NCBI RefSeq assembly: GCF_009769735.1
Contig: NZ_WSRO01000002.1
Coordinates: forward strand, 1,550,001-1,614,000
Reading direction: 5' to 3'
Length of the DNA: 64,000 bases
Origin: Streptomyces sp. BA2
GTDB taxonomy: Bacteria > Actinomycetota > Actinomycetes > Streptomycetales > Streptomycetaceae
Numbering within the stretch: position 1 is the stretch's first letter; each line of letters starts with the position of its first letter. Positions 46,390 to 56,371 of the stretch are shown here, in pieces. The notes under the pieces are model-generated. The model saw only the letters and a program-made list of their open reading frames with translations, did not search any database and was not told the DNA's origin. The position numbers and the translations under genes are program-made.

Positions 46390-46737
46390 ATGTCCATTCG
46401 CCGAGCCATGCCCGACATCCGAACCGAAGCCATGGAGGAGAGCCGGGACTTCTACGGCCTTCTGGGGTTCGAAGAAGTCATGAACCTCGGCTGGGTGATG
46501 ACCCTCGGCTCTCCTTCCAACCCCACGGCCCAGATCACCTTCATGAGCCACGACAAGACCGCGCCCGTCGTACCCGACATGAGTGTCGAAGTGGACGACG
46601 TGGACGCGGTCTACACAGCGGTGCGCGGGAGCGGCGCGGAGATCGTGCATCCCTTGCGGGACGAGGAATGGGGAGTGCGCCGGTTCTTCGTGCGGGACCC
46701 GAACGGGCGGGTCGTCAATGTGGTGAGCCATCGGTGA
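46390..46737 (+). CDS. VOC-family (glyoxalase-like) protein
   Basis: A 115-residue vicinal-oxygen-chelate protein with one beta-alpha-beta-beta-beta pair: TEAMEESRDFYGLLGFEEVMNLGWVMTL and SVEVDDVDAVYTAVRGSGAEIVHPLRDEEWGVRRFFVRDPNGRVVNVV. The metal ligands of classical members are only partly present (no clear His at the first position), so it may bind a ligand instead of catalysing. ATG 46390 has AGGAG seven bases before. Single gene between divergent or convergent neighbours. Confidence 0.82.
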   Translation: MSIRRAMPDIRTEAMEESRDFYGLLGFEEVMNLGWVMTLGSPSNPTAQITFMSHDKTAPVVPDMSVEVDDVDAVYTAVRGSGAEIVHPLRDEEWGVRRFFVRDPNGRVVNVVSHR

Positions 46738-46792
46738 TGTGGTCAGTGGTGTGGTGAGCCATGGGTGATCCCGACGCCCCGCGTGCGTCGAG

Positions 46793-47986
46793 TCACGTGG
46801 AATCGAGACCTCCGCGCTTCACCAACTGGCGTGCGATCACGTTGCGCTGGATCTCGTTGGTGCCCTCGCCGACGATCATCAGGGGGGCGTCGCGGAAGTA
46901 GCGCTCCACGTCGAACTCGGTGGAGTAGCCATAACCTCCGTGTATACGTACGGCGTTGAGGGTGATCTGCATGGCCGTCTCGGAGGCGAAGAGCTTGGCC
47001 ATGCCGGCCTCCATGTCCACGCGGCGGCCCGCGTCCGCCTCCCGGGCCGCGTACAGGGTGAGTTGGCGGGCCGCGGTCAGCGAAGTGGCCATGTCGGCCA
47101 GGTAGTTGCCGATCGACTGGTGCTTCCAGATCGGCTCGCCGAAGGTCTCGCGCTCCTGGGCGTAGGCGAGGGAGTCCTCGAAAGCGGCCCTGCCGACCCC
47201 GAGTGCGCGCGCCGCGACCTGGAGCCGCCCGGTCTCAAGGCCCTTCATCATCTGCGCGAAGCCCTCGCCCTCGACCCCGCCCAGTACGGCGTCGTACGGC
47301 GCCCGGTAGTCGTCGAACGACAGCTCGCAGCTCTCCACGCCCTTGTAGCCGAGCTTGGGCAGGTCGCGCGAGACCGTCAGGCCGGGGCCGTGCTCGACGA
47401 GCAGGATCGAGATGCCGTGGTGGGCGGGGCTGGCGGCCGGGTCGGTCTTGCACATCAGGGCGATGAGCCCGGACCGGCGGGAGTTGGTGATCCAGGTCTT
47501 CGTCCCGTTGACGACGTACCCGGCCGTGTCCGAGTCAGTGTGCGTGTCCGCGTCCTTGCGGGCGGAGGTGCGCATGGCCTGGAGGTCCGAGCCGCCGCCC
47601 GGCTCGGTGAGCGCCATGGTCGCGCGAACCTCGCCGGTGGCCATCTTCGGCAGGTAGCGGCGCTTCTGCTCCTCCGTACCGAAGTGGAGCAGCAGCTTCG
47701 CGACCACGGTGTGGCCGCCCATCGCACCGGCCAGGCTCATCCAGCCGCGGGCGAGTTCCTCGGTGACGAGGACGTAGCAGGGCGTGGAGACCGGTGTGCC
47801 GCCGAACTCCTCGGGGACGGCGAGGCCGAAGATGCCGAGGCGCTTCATCTGCTCGATCAGGGCTTCGGGGTAGGTGTCGGAGTGCTCCAACTCCTGGACG
47901 ACCGGCTTCACTTCCTTGTCGACGAAGGCCCGCACCGTGGCGACGACGGACTGCTCGTCCTCGGACAGGATGTCGAGAGTGCTCAT
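46793..47986 (-). CDS. acyl-CoA dehydrogenase
   Basis: A 397-residue FAD enzyme that introduces a double bond into an acyl-CoA. Blocks are LGIFGLAVPEEFGGT, ATMALTEPGGGSDLQAMRT (FAD binding), WITNSRRSGLIALM, GRLQVAARALGVGRAAFEDSLAYAQERETFG and IHGGYGYSTEFDVERYFRDAPLMIVGEGTNEIQRNVIARQLV. The catalytic Glu is in the VGEGTNEIQ segment. ATG 47986, with GAGGAG 11 bases before; upstream reading adds no similarity. Electrons would pass to EtfAB. It is divergent from the flavoprotein hydroxylase, with two palindromes in the gap. Confidence 0.92.
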   Translation of the reverse strand: MSTLDILSEDEQSVVATVRAFVDKEVKPVVQELEHSDTYPEALIEQMKRLGIFGLAVPEEFGGTPVSTPCYVLVTEELARGWMSLAGAMGGHTVVAKLLLHFGTEEQKRRYLPKMATGEVRATMALTEPGGGSDLQAMRTSARKDADTHTDSDTAGYVVNGTKTWITNSRRSGLIALMCKTDPAASPAHHGISILLVEHGPGLTVSRDLPKLGYKGVESCELSFDDYRAPYDAVLGGVEGEGFAQMMKGLETGRLQVAARALGVGRAAFEDSLAYAQERETFGEPIWKHQSIGNYLADMATSLTAARQLTLYAAREADAGRRVDMEAGMAKLFASETAMQITLNAVRIHGGYGYSTEFDVERYFRDAPLMIVGEGTNEIQRNVIARQLVKRGGLDST

Positions 47987-48026
47987 GCCGTGACGCTCCT
48001 CGTCGCGTACCAGTGGCCAGGCATGA

Positions 48027-49694
<1,668 letters not shown>

Positions 49695-49730
49695 GACGCC
49701 CGTCCGCTCGCGCGTCGAGCCGCCCGGACC

Positions 49731-50951
49731 TCAGCCGACCTGCGTGTGGAACTGCACCAGGCGCTGCTGGACGAGGTTCACCGTGCCGCGCTGACGGCCC
49801 GGCACGCGGCGTCGCAACGCGACCAGGGCCGGGCCGAGTTCGCGGACGGTGTCCGGGTCGCGGACCTGCTCCCACTGGTGGTGGGCCAGGTCCGCGGCGG
49901 CCTCGACATCGGGGGCGTCGGGGGCTTGGCCTGCCGTGAGCCTGGTGGAGACCACGGCCAGCCAGATCTCGCAGCTGCGTCCCGGGTCCTTGGCAAAGAT
50001 CGCCAGATGTCCGCGGACTTCCATCCAGTGCACGACCTCGGGCGACGAAGGCCCGTACGTACGCAGCGCCTCCTGCTCCCAGGCCGCCGCCATGGCCGCG
50101 GCCTCACCGTGCCGCCCCGCCTCCACGGCCTTGGTGATCGCCGCGTGCGGGTCCGCACCCGCGGTCCGCGGCGCCATGGAGGGCTGCACGCCCTGCTGTT
50201 GGACGGGCACCGGCGCACGGTTGTTGGGCATGGCCCCAGGCATGCCCCCAAGTCCGCCTGCGGTGAAGGCGGCGGCAGGGTCGGCGGACAGCAGTACGAC
50301 GTCGGTCGCCCCCTCCTCCACCGTCTGGGCGGCGACGTGTTGGTGCAGGTCCGGCAGCGGTGGCCGGTGCCCGCTGCGCAAGACCGTCGCCAGCGCCTTC
50401 ATGTACGAGGGCGCCGCGACGGCACGCCGGCCGGGCGGCGGCGCGATCCGCCCGTACAGCGCCACACCCGGCCCCACGTCCAGGGGGCGCTGCGCCAGCT
50501 GCTGCCAACTGTCCGCGTCGGCGTGCAGATCGGCGATGACGGTCGTCCTGCCGGGCGGGCGCAGCCGCAGCTCCTGGGCGATCCAGTGCCAGGGGAATCC
50601 GGTGTAGCGCACCGTCGCCGCCGTGGTCCGCGCCAGGGCCACATGTTGCAGTCGCTGACGGCGATCGAGGTGCAGTTGCCCGACCAGGTACACCGTCAAA
50701 GGCCCCGGCGCCATCGCGGCCGCACGCAGCCGCGTGAGCACGGTCTGCGGATCGAGCGGGTCCGCGAGCTCCACGACGCTCGCGGTCGCGGTCCCGGCGA
50801 GTACCGCCGGCGACACCGCCGCGAGCACCGGCAGCACGGAAGCCGCGTCCACCATACGGGCCTTGCCGACCGGCGCGGCCGCGATCAGCAGCGCGGTCCC
50901 GGGCACCGTCCCCTCCCCATCAGTCACCAGAGCACCGTATCCGCTGCTCAC
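49731..50951 (-). CDS. uncharacterised protein, possibly a degenerate caspase-like domain plus TPR-like helices
   Basis: A 406-residue soluble protein that I do not recognise as a named family. The N-terminal 180 residues alternate hydrophobic strands and helices (ALLIAAAPVG, LTVYLVGQLHLDRRQRLQHVAL, TTVIADLHADA), resembling the layout of clan CD caspases, but the expected GHG and D-x-C-x-G are replaced by GQLHLD and DLHADA, so protease activity is unlikely. The C-terminal half is helical with repeats like AAITKAVEAGRHGEAAAMAAAWEQEAL, as in TPR regions. Start GTG 50951; 'VTDGEG' eight codons on is another option. A scaffold or sensor role is possible. Confidence 0.55.
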   Translation of the reverse strand: MSSGYGALVTDGEGTVPGTALLIAAAPVGKARMVDAASVLPVLAAVSPAVLAGTATASVVELADPLDPQTVLTRLRAAAMAPGPLTVYLVGQLHLDRRQRLQHVALARTTAATVRYTGFPWHWIAQELRLRPPGRTTVIADLHADADSWQQLAQRPLDVGPGVALYGRIAPPPGRRAVAAPSYMKALATVLRSGHRPPLPDLHQHVAAQTVEEGATDVVLLSADPAAAFTAGGLGGMPGAMPNNRAPVPVQQQGVQPSMAPRTAGADPHAAITKAVEAGRHGEAAAMAAAWEQEALRTYGPSSPEVVHWMEVRGHLAIFAKDPGRSCEIWLAVVSTRLTAGQAPDAPDVEAAADLAHHQWEQVRDPDTVRELGPALVALRRRVPGRQRGTVNLVQQRLVQFHTQVG

Positions 50952-51069
50952 CCCTGGGGCGGCCGGTGGTCACCATTTCACCTCGCCCGCCGCCCGCGAC
51001 CGCAGCATGTGGCGCTCGCGCGGCACGCTCTAGGCTGCGGTCACGAGATCATCTACGGGGAGCAGGTCC

Positions 51070-52776
51070 GTGCGAATAGAACGCCACCACATCGACGAAG
51101 CCGCCGTCCTGGCGGCGCGTGAGGACTTCACCAACCGGATCGGCCGCGAGGTCCGCACGATGTCGAAGGCCGGCCCGGTCACCGGGTACGAGTGGGGCCG
51201 GCTGGCCGAGGAGTTCCTCGACTACCTGGGCGCGCTTTCCGTCGAGACACCGGACCTGCACACCCCTGAGGCCAAGGCCGTCCTGGGCGATGCCGCCGAG
51301 GCCGCGGCGGGCAAAGTCGCGTACGCCGCGTACTTCCCGGTGGCTTCCTTCCAGGTCTTCCTGAACTACGTGAACTTCGGGATGACGTACGACGCCGAGT
51401 CCGAGGGAGCTCCCGAGACCGTCTCGGCGTACGACTGGATCGACGCCTTCTGTCTGGCCGTCCTCGCCGAACGGGCCGAATGGCACGGCGAGGCCTTCCA
51501 CTTCGCCCGCGAGGCGCCCCTGCAAGGCGCGGCGGGGCGCCCGGCCGCCGAGCTCGTCCAGGGGCTGATGGCGTACGTCGCCGGGGACACCGGGGACGAC
51601 GACGCGAGTTATCCGCCGTCGAGGGAGGAGAAGCTGGCCGCCATCGACGCCGCGCTCGCCCGGATCCAGGACCTGGACCGTGAACTCGACGCGGGGTTGC
51701 CGGACAAGCCCGAGAGCACGGCGCTGCGCGGCCTGCGTGCCCTGGCCGCAGGTGACCAGGAGGCGTTCGCCGCGGCGCTGATCACCCTGCTGACCGACCA
51801 CAGCCGCGGGGCCGCGCGCAGCAACAGTACGGAGGCCCTGCTCCCGCTGCTCCCCCTGACGCTGGCCGCGCTCGCCCACCGCCGTGAGGGGTGGCAGGTG
51901 CCGGTCGAGACGGATTACCTTCCGCGGGCGCTGGTCACGGGGTTTGAGGAAGCGGGGCCACGAGTAGGGGCGTACGGCCGCAACCGGCGCCCTGACGCGG
52001 TGGCTCAACTCGCCGCCGGGCCCGTCGAGTTCGAGCGTCCCGGGAATCCACTGACGTTCACCGACGCGTACGTGGCTGAACTGGAGAGGGACACCAAGGA
52101 GATCCTCGACCTGAACCGCGAGGAGCCGGTCTCCGCCGCGGACTGGTCGGAGGCGATGAACGACCAGGAGTTGCTGTTCCGGTTCCGCTCCACGCTGACG
52201 CCCGATGTCACCGACGAGCAGTTGGAGAACCTCACCCTGGCTTCGCGGCAGGGGGCCGAGGCCTTCCGTGCCCGCGGCGACGACCCGCGTGACCGGTACA
52301 GCACGGGCGCCTGGCGCTGGCTCACCGCCGTCAGCTTCGCTCTGATCACGGGTACACGCGAAGACCTCGCCCCGCTGGTCCTCGTCGATCCGGCGCTGCT
52401 CTCCGACCGCTCCGCCTACGCGTCGTACTACCAGGCTCTCCACGACTACTTGCGCGGCGTGGACCCCGAGCCCGCCACCGACCGCGCCGTCGCGGATCTG
52501 GAGAAGTGCGCCCGCGGGGGCTTCGCGCCGCCTCCGTCCATCCTCTTGTCCCAGCTCGTCGAGGGCGACGAGGAGAGCTTCAACCTCGCGCTCCTCGACG
52601 CGCTCGAAACGCACCGCGATTACTACCGCGTGGCGAACCGGGCAGAGGACCCCGATGCCGCGGTGAACCTCAACATCCTGGCCCTGGCCTGCCATGCGCG
52701 CCGACGCGGCTGGACGATCCACGTCTCGTCCCCCTACCTCCCCGCACGGCTTCTCCGGGCCGCGGAGCCCCTGTAG
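51070..52776 (+). CDS. Imm49-family immunity protein with two internal copies
   Basis: A 568-residue protein matching the immunity-49 group known from polymorphic toxin systems. It contains two similar modules: in the first half LRGLRALAAGDQEAFAAAL ... LLPLTLAALAHRREGWQVPVETDYLPRALV, and at the end LVEGDEESFNLALLDALETH ... LNILALACHARRRGWTIHVSSPYLPARLL. The A-x-R-R-(x)-G-W and Y-L-P marks line up. Such proteins are thought to bind and block a cognate toxin, but no toxin or secretion gene is next to it, so it may be an orphan or part of a resistance set. GTG 51070 has GGGGAG seven bases before. Confidence 0.75.
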   Translation: MRIERHHIDEAAVLAAREDFTNRIGREVRTMSKAGPVTGYEWGRLAEEFLDYLGALSVETPDLHTPEAKAVLGDAAEAAAGKVAYAAYFPVASFQVFLNYVNFGMTYDAESEGAPETVSAYDWIDAFCLAVLAERAEWHGEAFHFAREAPLQGAAGRPAAELVQGLMAYVAGDTGDDDASYPPSREEKLAAIDAALARIQDLDRELDAGLPDKPESTALRGLRALAAGDQEAFAAALITLLTDHSRGAARSNSTEALLPLLPLTLAALAHRREGWQVPVETDYLPRALVTGFEEAGPRVGAYGRNRRPDAVAQLAAGPVEFERPGNPLTFTDAYVAELERDTKEILDLNREEPVSAADWSEAMNDQELLFRFRSTLTPDVTDEQLENLTLASRQGAEAFRARGDDPRDRYSTGAWRWLTAVSFALITGTREDLAPLVLVDPALLSDRSAYASYYQALHDYLRGVDPEPATDRAVADLEKCARGGFAPPPSILLSQLVEGDEESFNLALLDALETHRDYYRVANRAEDPDAAVNLNILALACHARRRGWTIHVSSPYLPARLLRAAEPL

Positions 52777-52874
52777 GAGGGTGGCCGATGAGTTTCGGCG
52801 TGTAGGGCGGTCAGTACCCCCGTAACCGCGATGATGAAGCGGCGACCGGCGAGACATCACCAGGAGATATTGAG

Positions 52875-53447
52875 ATGCGTACGTTGATCAGCACTGCCTT
52901 CGTCTCCCTCGACGGAGTCGTGGAGGCCCCGGGCGGCGAGCCCGGCTACCGGAACTCCGGCTGGACCTTCAAGGACGTGGAGTTCCTCCCTGAGGCCTAC
53001 GAGATCAAGGGCCGGGAGCAGGAGGAAGCCACCGCGATGCTGTTCGGCCGGGTCAGTTACGAGGCGTTCAGCCCTGTCTGGCCGGGCATGGAGGAGTTCG
53101 CCGAGTACAAGAAGATGCCGAAGTACGTCGTCTCCAGCATCCTCACCGAGGACAAGCTGGTCTCCAACTGGGGCGAGCAGACGATCCTGCGCTCCCTGGA
53201 CGAGGTCGCCGAGCTGAAGAAGACCGAGGGGGGCCCGATCATCATGCACGGCAGCGCCACCCTGAACCGGAACCTCTCGGACGCCGGTCTGATCGACCGC
53301 TACCACCTGCTCGTCTTCCCGCTGCTGCTGGGCGCGGGCAAGCGCCTGTTCAGCGACACGGACAAGGATGCCCAGAAGCTGAAGCTCGTAGAGCACGAGG
53401 CTTACGCCAACGGCCTCCAGAAGAACGTCTTCGACGTCGTCCGCTGA
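52875..53447 (+). CDS. dihydrofolate reductase (RibD C-terminal)-family protein
   Basis: A 190-residue protein with the DHFR-like fold of the RibD C-terminal family: LISTAFVSLDGVVEAPGGEPGY, TAMLFGRVSYEAFSPVWPG, MHGSATLNRNLSDAGLIDRYHLLVFPLLLGAGKRLF. It would reduce a pteridine or related small molecule with NADPH, though the substrate is not known for stand-alone actinobacterial members. ATG 52875 has AGGAG nine bases before. Ends two bases from the hydrolase 3' end, so the genes converge. Confidence 0.87.
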   Translation: MRTLISTAFVSLDGVVEAPGGEPGYRNSGWTFKDVEFLPEAYEIKGREQEEATAMLFGRVSYEAFSPVWPGMEEFAEYKKMPKYVVSSILTEDKLVSNWGEQTILRSLDEVAELKKTEGGPIIMHGSATLNRNLSDAGLIDRYHLLVFPLLLGAGKRLFSDTDKDAQKLKLVEHEAYANGLQKNVFDVVR

Positions 53448-53449
53448 AC

Positions 53450-54409
53450 TTACTTGGACTCGATTCGCCCCAGCGGATCGGACGCGGCCGCCAGCGCGTC
53501 GCGCTCGGTCTGCCAGGCGGAGTCCCCGGGGTGGAGTTCGCTGCGGAGGTAGGCGCAGGTGAGGCGCTGGACCGCGGACACGCGCTCGGGGTCCTCGTCC
53601 GTGGTCTCGGCGACGTCGTATCCGGAGATGCCGCCGAGGCCGTGCTCCGCGCCGAAGAGGGTGAGCAGGGACTTGGGGCCCGGGGAGAGGACGTACGGAT
53701 CGGCGTGCCAGTCCGCGCCCGCGACCGTCATGTGGGCGGATTCGTCCTTGTCGCCCGCGACCACGAGCGTCGGCGTCGTCATCTCGGAGAAGTCCGTGGT
53801 CAAGAAGGCGGGGAAGCTCTTGGCCACGTTCTCGGTGAGGGCGTCACCGCCCCTGCCGGGGGCGGCGAGCAGGATGCCTGCCTTGATGCGGGGGTCGGCC
53901 AGGTTCACTTCCTTCCCGTCGTCCGGATCGGTGAGCCGCGCGCCGAGCAGCAGGCTCGCGGTGTGCCCGCCCATCGAGTGCCCGGCCACGGCTGTCTTGC
54001 TTCGGTCCATGCGCCCGCGGAGCTGCGGGACCGCGGACTCGATCTCGTCGAGCCGGTCGAGTACGCGCTTCATGTCCTCGGCCCGCGACCGCCAGTACAG
54101 GGGCGCCCCGGGGGTCTCGGGATCCAGGCTCAGCGTCCGTGAGCTCAGATGGGTCGGCTGGATCACGACGAAGCCGTGTGCCGCCCAGAAGTCGGCGAGG
54201 GGGGCATAGCCGTTCAGTGAGGAGAGATGGTTCGAGAAGCCCTGACCGTGCGAGAGGAGGATGACCGGCAGATCGCTTCCCGTCACGGGCGCGGAGACCC
54301 GCACCTCCAGGTCCACGGCCCGGTCGGGAGCCGGCAGGAGCACGGGGCTGACCGAGAGGACGGGACTGGATGAGCTGAAGATGTCGGCTGTGGAAGTCGA
54401 TGCACTCAT
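53450..54409 (-). CDS. alpha/beta hydrolase (chlorophyllase/PAF-acetylhydrolase-like)
   Basis: A 319-residue hydrolase. The nucleophile elbow is TAVAGHSMGGHTASL, the acid is in PTLVVAGDKDESA and the His in LTLFGAEHGLGG; PVILLSHGQGFSNHLSS supplies the oxyanion region. No signal peptide is clear, so it acts in the cytosol. ATG 54409 fits the AAGGGAA element (11 bases); the ATG three codons earlier lies too close. It is divergent from a TetR gene with twin palindromes between and is probably repressed by it. Confidence 0.85.
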   Translation of the reverse strand: MSASTSTADIFSSSSPVLSVSPVLLPAPDRAVDLEVRVSAPVTGSDLPVILLSHGQGFSNHLSSLNGYAPLADFWAAHGFVVIQPTHLSSRTLSLDPETPGAPLYWRSRAEDMKRVLDRLDEIESAVPQLRGRMDRSKTAVAGHSMGGHTASLLLGARLTDPDDGKEVNLADPRIKAGILLAAPGRGGDALTENVAKSFPAFLTTDFSEMTTPTLVVAGDKDESAHMTVAGADWHADPYVLSPGPKSLLTLFGAEHGLGGISGYDVAETTDEDPERVSAVQRLTCAYLRSELHPGDSAWQTERDALAAASDPLGRIESK

Positions 54410-54507
54410 GATGCGCATTTCCCTTCGATGGCCTTTGCTGCCGGTCTCGTACGACCGGCAGTCAGGGAGGCGGTCAGAAGCGCCCCGCCTTCAGATACCC
54501 TGAAAGC

Positions 54508-54520
54508 GGAACACTGTTCC
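54508..54520. promoter_or_regulatory. TetR operator copy 1
   Basis: GGAACACTGTTCC: arms GGAACA/TGTTCC around a C (central base pair). It lies between the divergent hydrolase and TetR genes. Confidence 0.75.
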
Positions 54521-54530
54521 ACTTACGATA

Positions 54531-54545
54531 CGGAACACTGTTCCG
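54531..54545. promoter_or_regulatory. TetR operator copy 2
   Basis: CGGAACACTGTTCCG repeats copy 1 exactly in its core, 24 bases centre to centre, 31 bases before the TetR start. Two identical sites strongly suggest cooperative binding of the divergent TetR protein. Confidence 0.8.
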
Positions 54546-54575
54546 CTTTGTCAACGACCACTGGAAGGGGGGCGC

Positions 54576-55175
54576 ATGCCCGCCGCAAGCCGCTCCGGAG
54601 AGGTGCAGGCCCGCAGCAAGCGGGCCGACGCGCAGCGCAACGAACAGACGCTTCTCACCGCCGCCGCCGCGGTGTTCGTCACCTCCGGCGTCGACGCGCC
54701 GATCCGCGAGATCGCGGCCAGAGCCGGCGTCGGGGTCGGAACGATCTACCGCCACTTCCCCACCCGTGCGGATCTCGTCGTCGCCGTCTACCGCCATCAG
54801 GTCGAGGCGTGCGCGGAGGCCGGCCCAACCCTGCTCGCGGGCGCCGGCTCCCCGCTGGCGGCACTGCACCAGTGGGTCGATCTCTTCGTCGATTTCCTGG
54901 TCACGAAGCACGGGCTCGCCAACGCGATGCGGTCGGACAGCAGCGGCTTCGAGGCGCTGCACACGTACTTCCTCGACCGCCTGGTGCCCGTCTGCGAGCA
55001 GTTGCTCGACGCGGCGGCCGAAGCCGGCGAGATCGAGCCCGGTACCCGCGCCTACGAACTCATGCGCGGCATCGGCAACCTCTGCATCGGACACGACAGC
55101 GACCCCAGCCGCTACGACCCCCGCCGCCTGATCGAGCTCCTCCTCCGGGGGCTGCAGCGCCCGCAGTCACCCTGA
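54576..55175 (+). CDS. TetR-family transcriptional regulator
   Basis: A 199-residue regulator with helix-turn-helix PIREIAARAGVGVGTIYRHFPTRADLVVAVYRH and an SbtR-like C-terminal helical ligand pocket ending in LCIGHDSDPSRYDPRRLIELLLRGL. The basic N-terminus (RSGEVQARSKRADAQRNEQ) leads into the fold. ATG 54576 is 31 bases after the second operator. It likely represses itself and the divergent alpha/beta hydrolase. Confidence 0.9.
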   Translation: MPAASRSGEVQARSKRADAQRNEQTLLTAAAAVFVTSGVDAPIREIAARAGVGVGTIYRHFPTRADLVVAVYRHQVEACAEAGPTLLAGAGSPLAALHQWVDLFVDFLVTKHGLANAMRSDSSGFEALHTYFLDRLVPVCEQLLDAAAEAGEIEPGTRAYELMRGIGNLCIGHDSDPSRYDPRRLIELLLRGLQRPQSP

Positions 55176-55201
55176 CCTCTGACCTCTGACGCCCCTTTGC
55201 T

Positions 55202-55239
55202 CCCTGCCCCCTGCCCCCTGCCCCCTGCCCCCTGCCCCC
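55202..55239. repeat. 7-base tandem repeat (CCCTGCC units)
   Basis: About five copies of CCCTGCC follow each other, preceded by TGACCTCTGACCTCTGAC. It marks the left edge of the broken amidohydrolase gene and may be where the 5' part was lost. Confidence 0.85.
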
Positions 55240-55722
55240 ACCGTGGCCGCGATGGTCGGCGTCGACCTCACCCGGCCGGTCCAGGCCGTGCGGGAACTGC
55301 GCCGCGCGGTGGAGGAACTCGGTTTCGTGGCCCTGCGGATCGTGCCGTGGCTGTGGCAACTCCCGCCCACCGACCGGCTGTACTACCCCTTGTACGCGGC
55401 GGCCTGCGTCGAACTCGGCATCCCGTTCCAGGTCGCGCTCGACTTCCCCGAACTGTCCATCGTGTGCGGGCACATCGGCTACCCGTGGACCACGGAGATG
55501 ATCGCGGCGGCCGACAAGCACGCGAACATCTCCATCGACACCAGCGCCTACACCGCCCACCGCTACCCGCGCGAACTGGTCGACTACCTGCGCGGGCGGG
55601 GCCGCGGGAAGGTGCTGTTCGGCACGAACTACCCCATGATCACCCCGGTCAAGGCGCTGGAGCGCCTCGCCGACCTCGGCCTGGACGACGAGACCACCGA
55701 GCTGTTCCGCGCCTACGGGTCC
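55240..55722 (+). pseudogene. amidohydrolase (ACMSD-like) with both ends and an inner piece missing
   Basis: The frame reads MVGVDLTRPVQAVRELRRAVEELGF ... LPPTDRLYYPLYAAACVELGIPF, then jumps to QVALDFPELSIVCGHIGYPW and continues through ISIDTSAYTAHRYP and VLFGTNYPMITPVKALERL. In intact amidohydrolase-2 proteins, a segment of about 20 residues with a metal-site His separates ELGIPF from the ALDFPEL stretch; it is absent here. The N-terminal metal motif (H-x-H) is also missing, and the C-terminus drifts into unrelated sequence after LFRAYG. No believable start codon exists. I read it as a decaying gene. Confidence 0.75.
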
Positions 55723-55756
55723 TGGCAGTCCCTGAGCCGAGCCGCTTCCGTGGCGG

Positions 55757-56203
55757 TCAGATGGCCCTGCCGTGCTCGCCCACCGCGATCCGCGCCAGCT
55801 TCGTCAGCATCATGCCGTTGCGGATCGCGACGACGTAGTCCACGGGGAGGCCATGCATCCGGGTGCCGGGGCCCCGGAGCGGGTGCCAGTCGAGGATGAC
55901 GAGGGTGTGCTCGCCCCAGGGGATCAGGTTGATGGCGATGCGGGCCGCGCCGAAGGGGCCCGCCTTCGCCTCCAGCTGCAGACGGCTCTGCGGCTCGCTG
56001 ATGCGGACGACGCGGGAGTCGTCGAGGACCAGAGGACCGACGCCGACCCGGACCTTCAGGCGGGCGCCCACCGCCGGCCAGTGCGGGTCCGCCGCGAGAA
56101 CCTCCTGGGTTCCCGTCACCCACTCCCCGTACCGGTGGCCGTCGGACAGCAGATTCCAGACCTCGGCCGGCGAGGCCAGGATCAGACGGCGGTTCCGGGA
56201 CAC
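55757..56203 (-). CDS. SRPBCC-family protein
   Basis: A 148-residue START/Bet v1-like protein. The pattern SRNRRLILASPAEVWNLLSDGHRYGEWVTGTQEV begins the fold, followed by strands KVRVGVGPLVLDDSRVVRISEPQSRLQLEA and the long C-terminal helix GMMLTKLARIAVGEHGR. It probably binds a hydrophobic ligand in the cavity; substrate and role are unknown. Start is uncertain between GTG 56203 and GTG 56212, because AGGAGG lies too far from one and too near the other. Divergent from the M20 gene. Confidence 0.8.
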   Translation of the reverse strand: MSRNRRLILASPAEVWNLLSDGHRYGEWVTGTQEVLAADPHWPAVGARLKVRVGVGPLVLDDSRVVRISEPQSRLQLEAKAGPFGAARIAINLIPWGEHTLVILDWHPLRGPGTRMHGLPVDYVVAIRNGMMLTKLARIAVGEHGRAI

Positions 56204-56371
56204 ACTGACCACACTCCTCCTGAGGGGTATGGCACGATTTTTGCACTCTGTCACCTGAGGCACCTTCCGAGGCGGCCTCTGCCGGGCGGCACACGCTGTG
56301 CGAGGGTGACTCAGAGGGTGATCTCGTACCTCGGACACCGCGCCTCGAACACCTCGAACGCAAGGAGCCGC

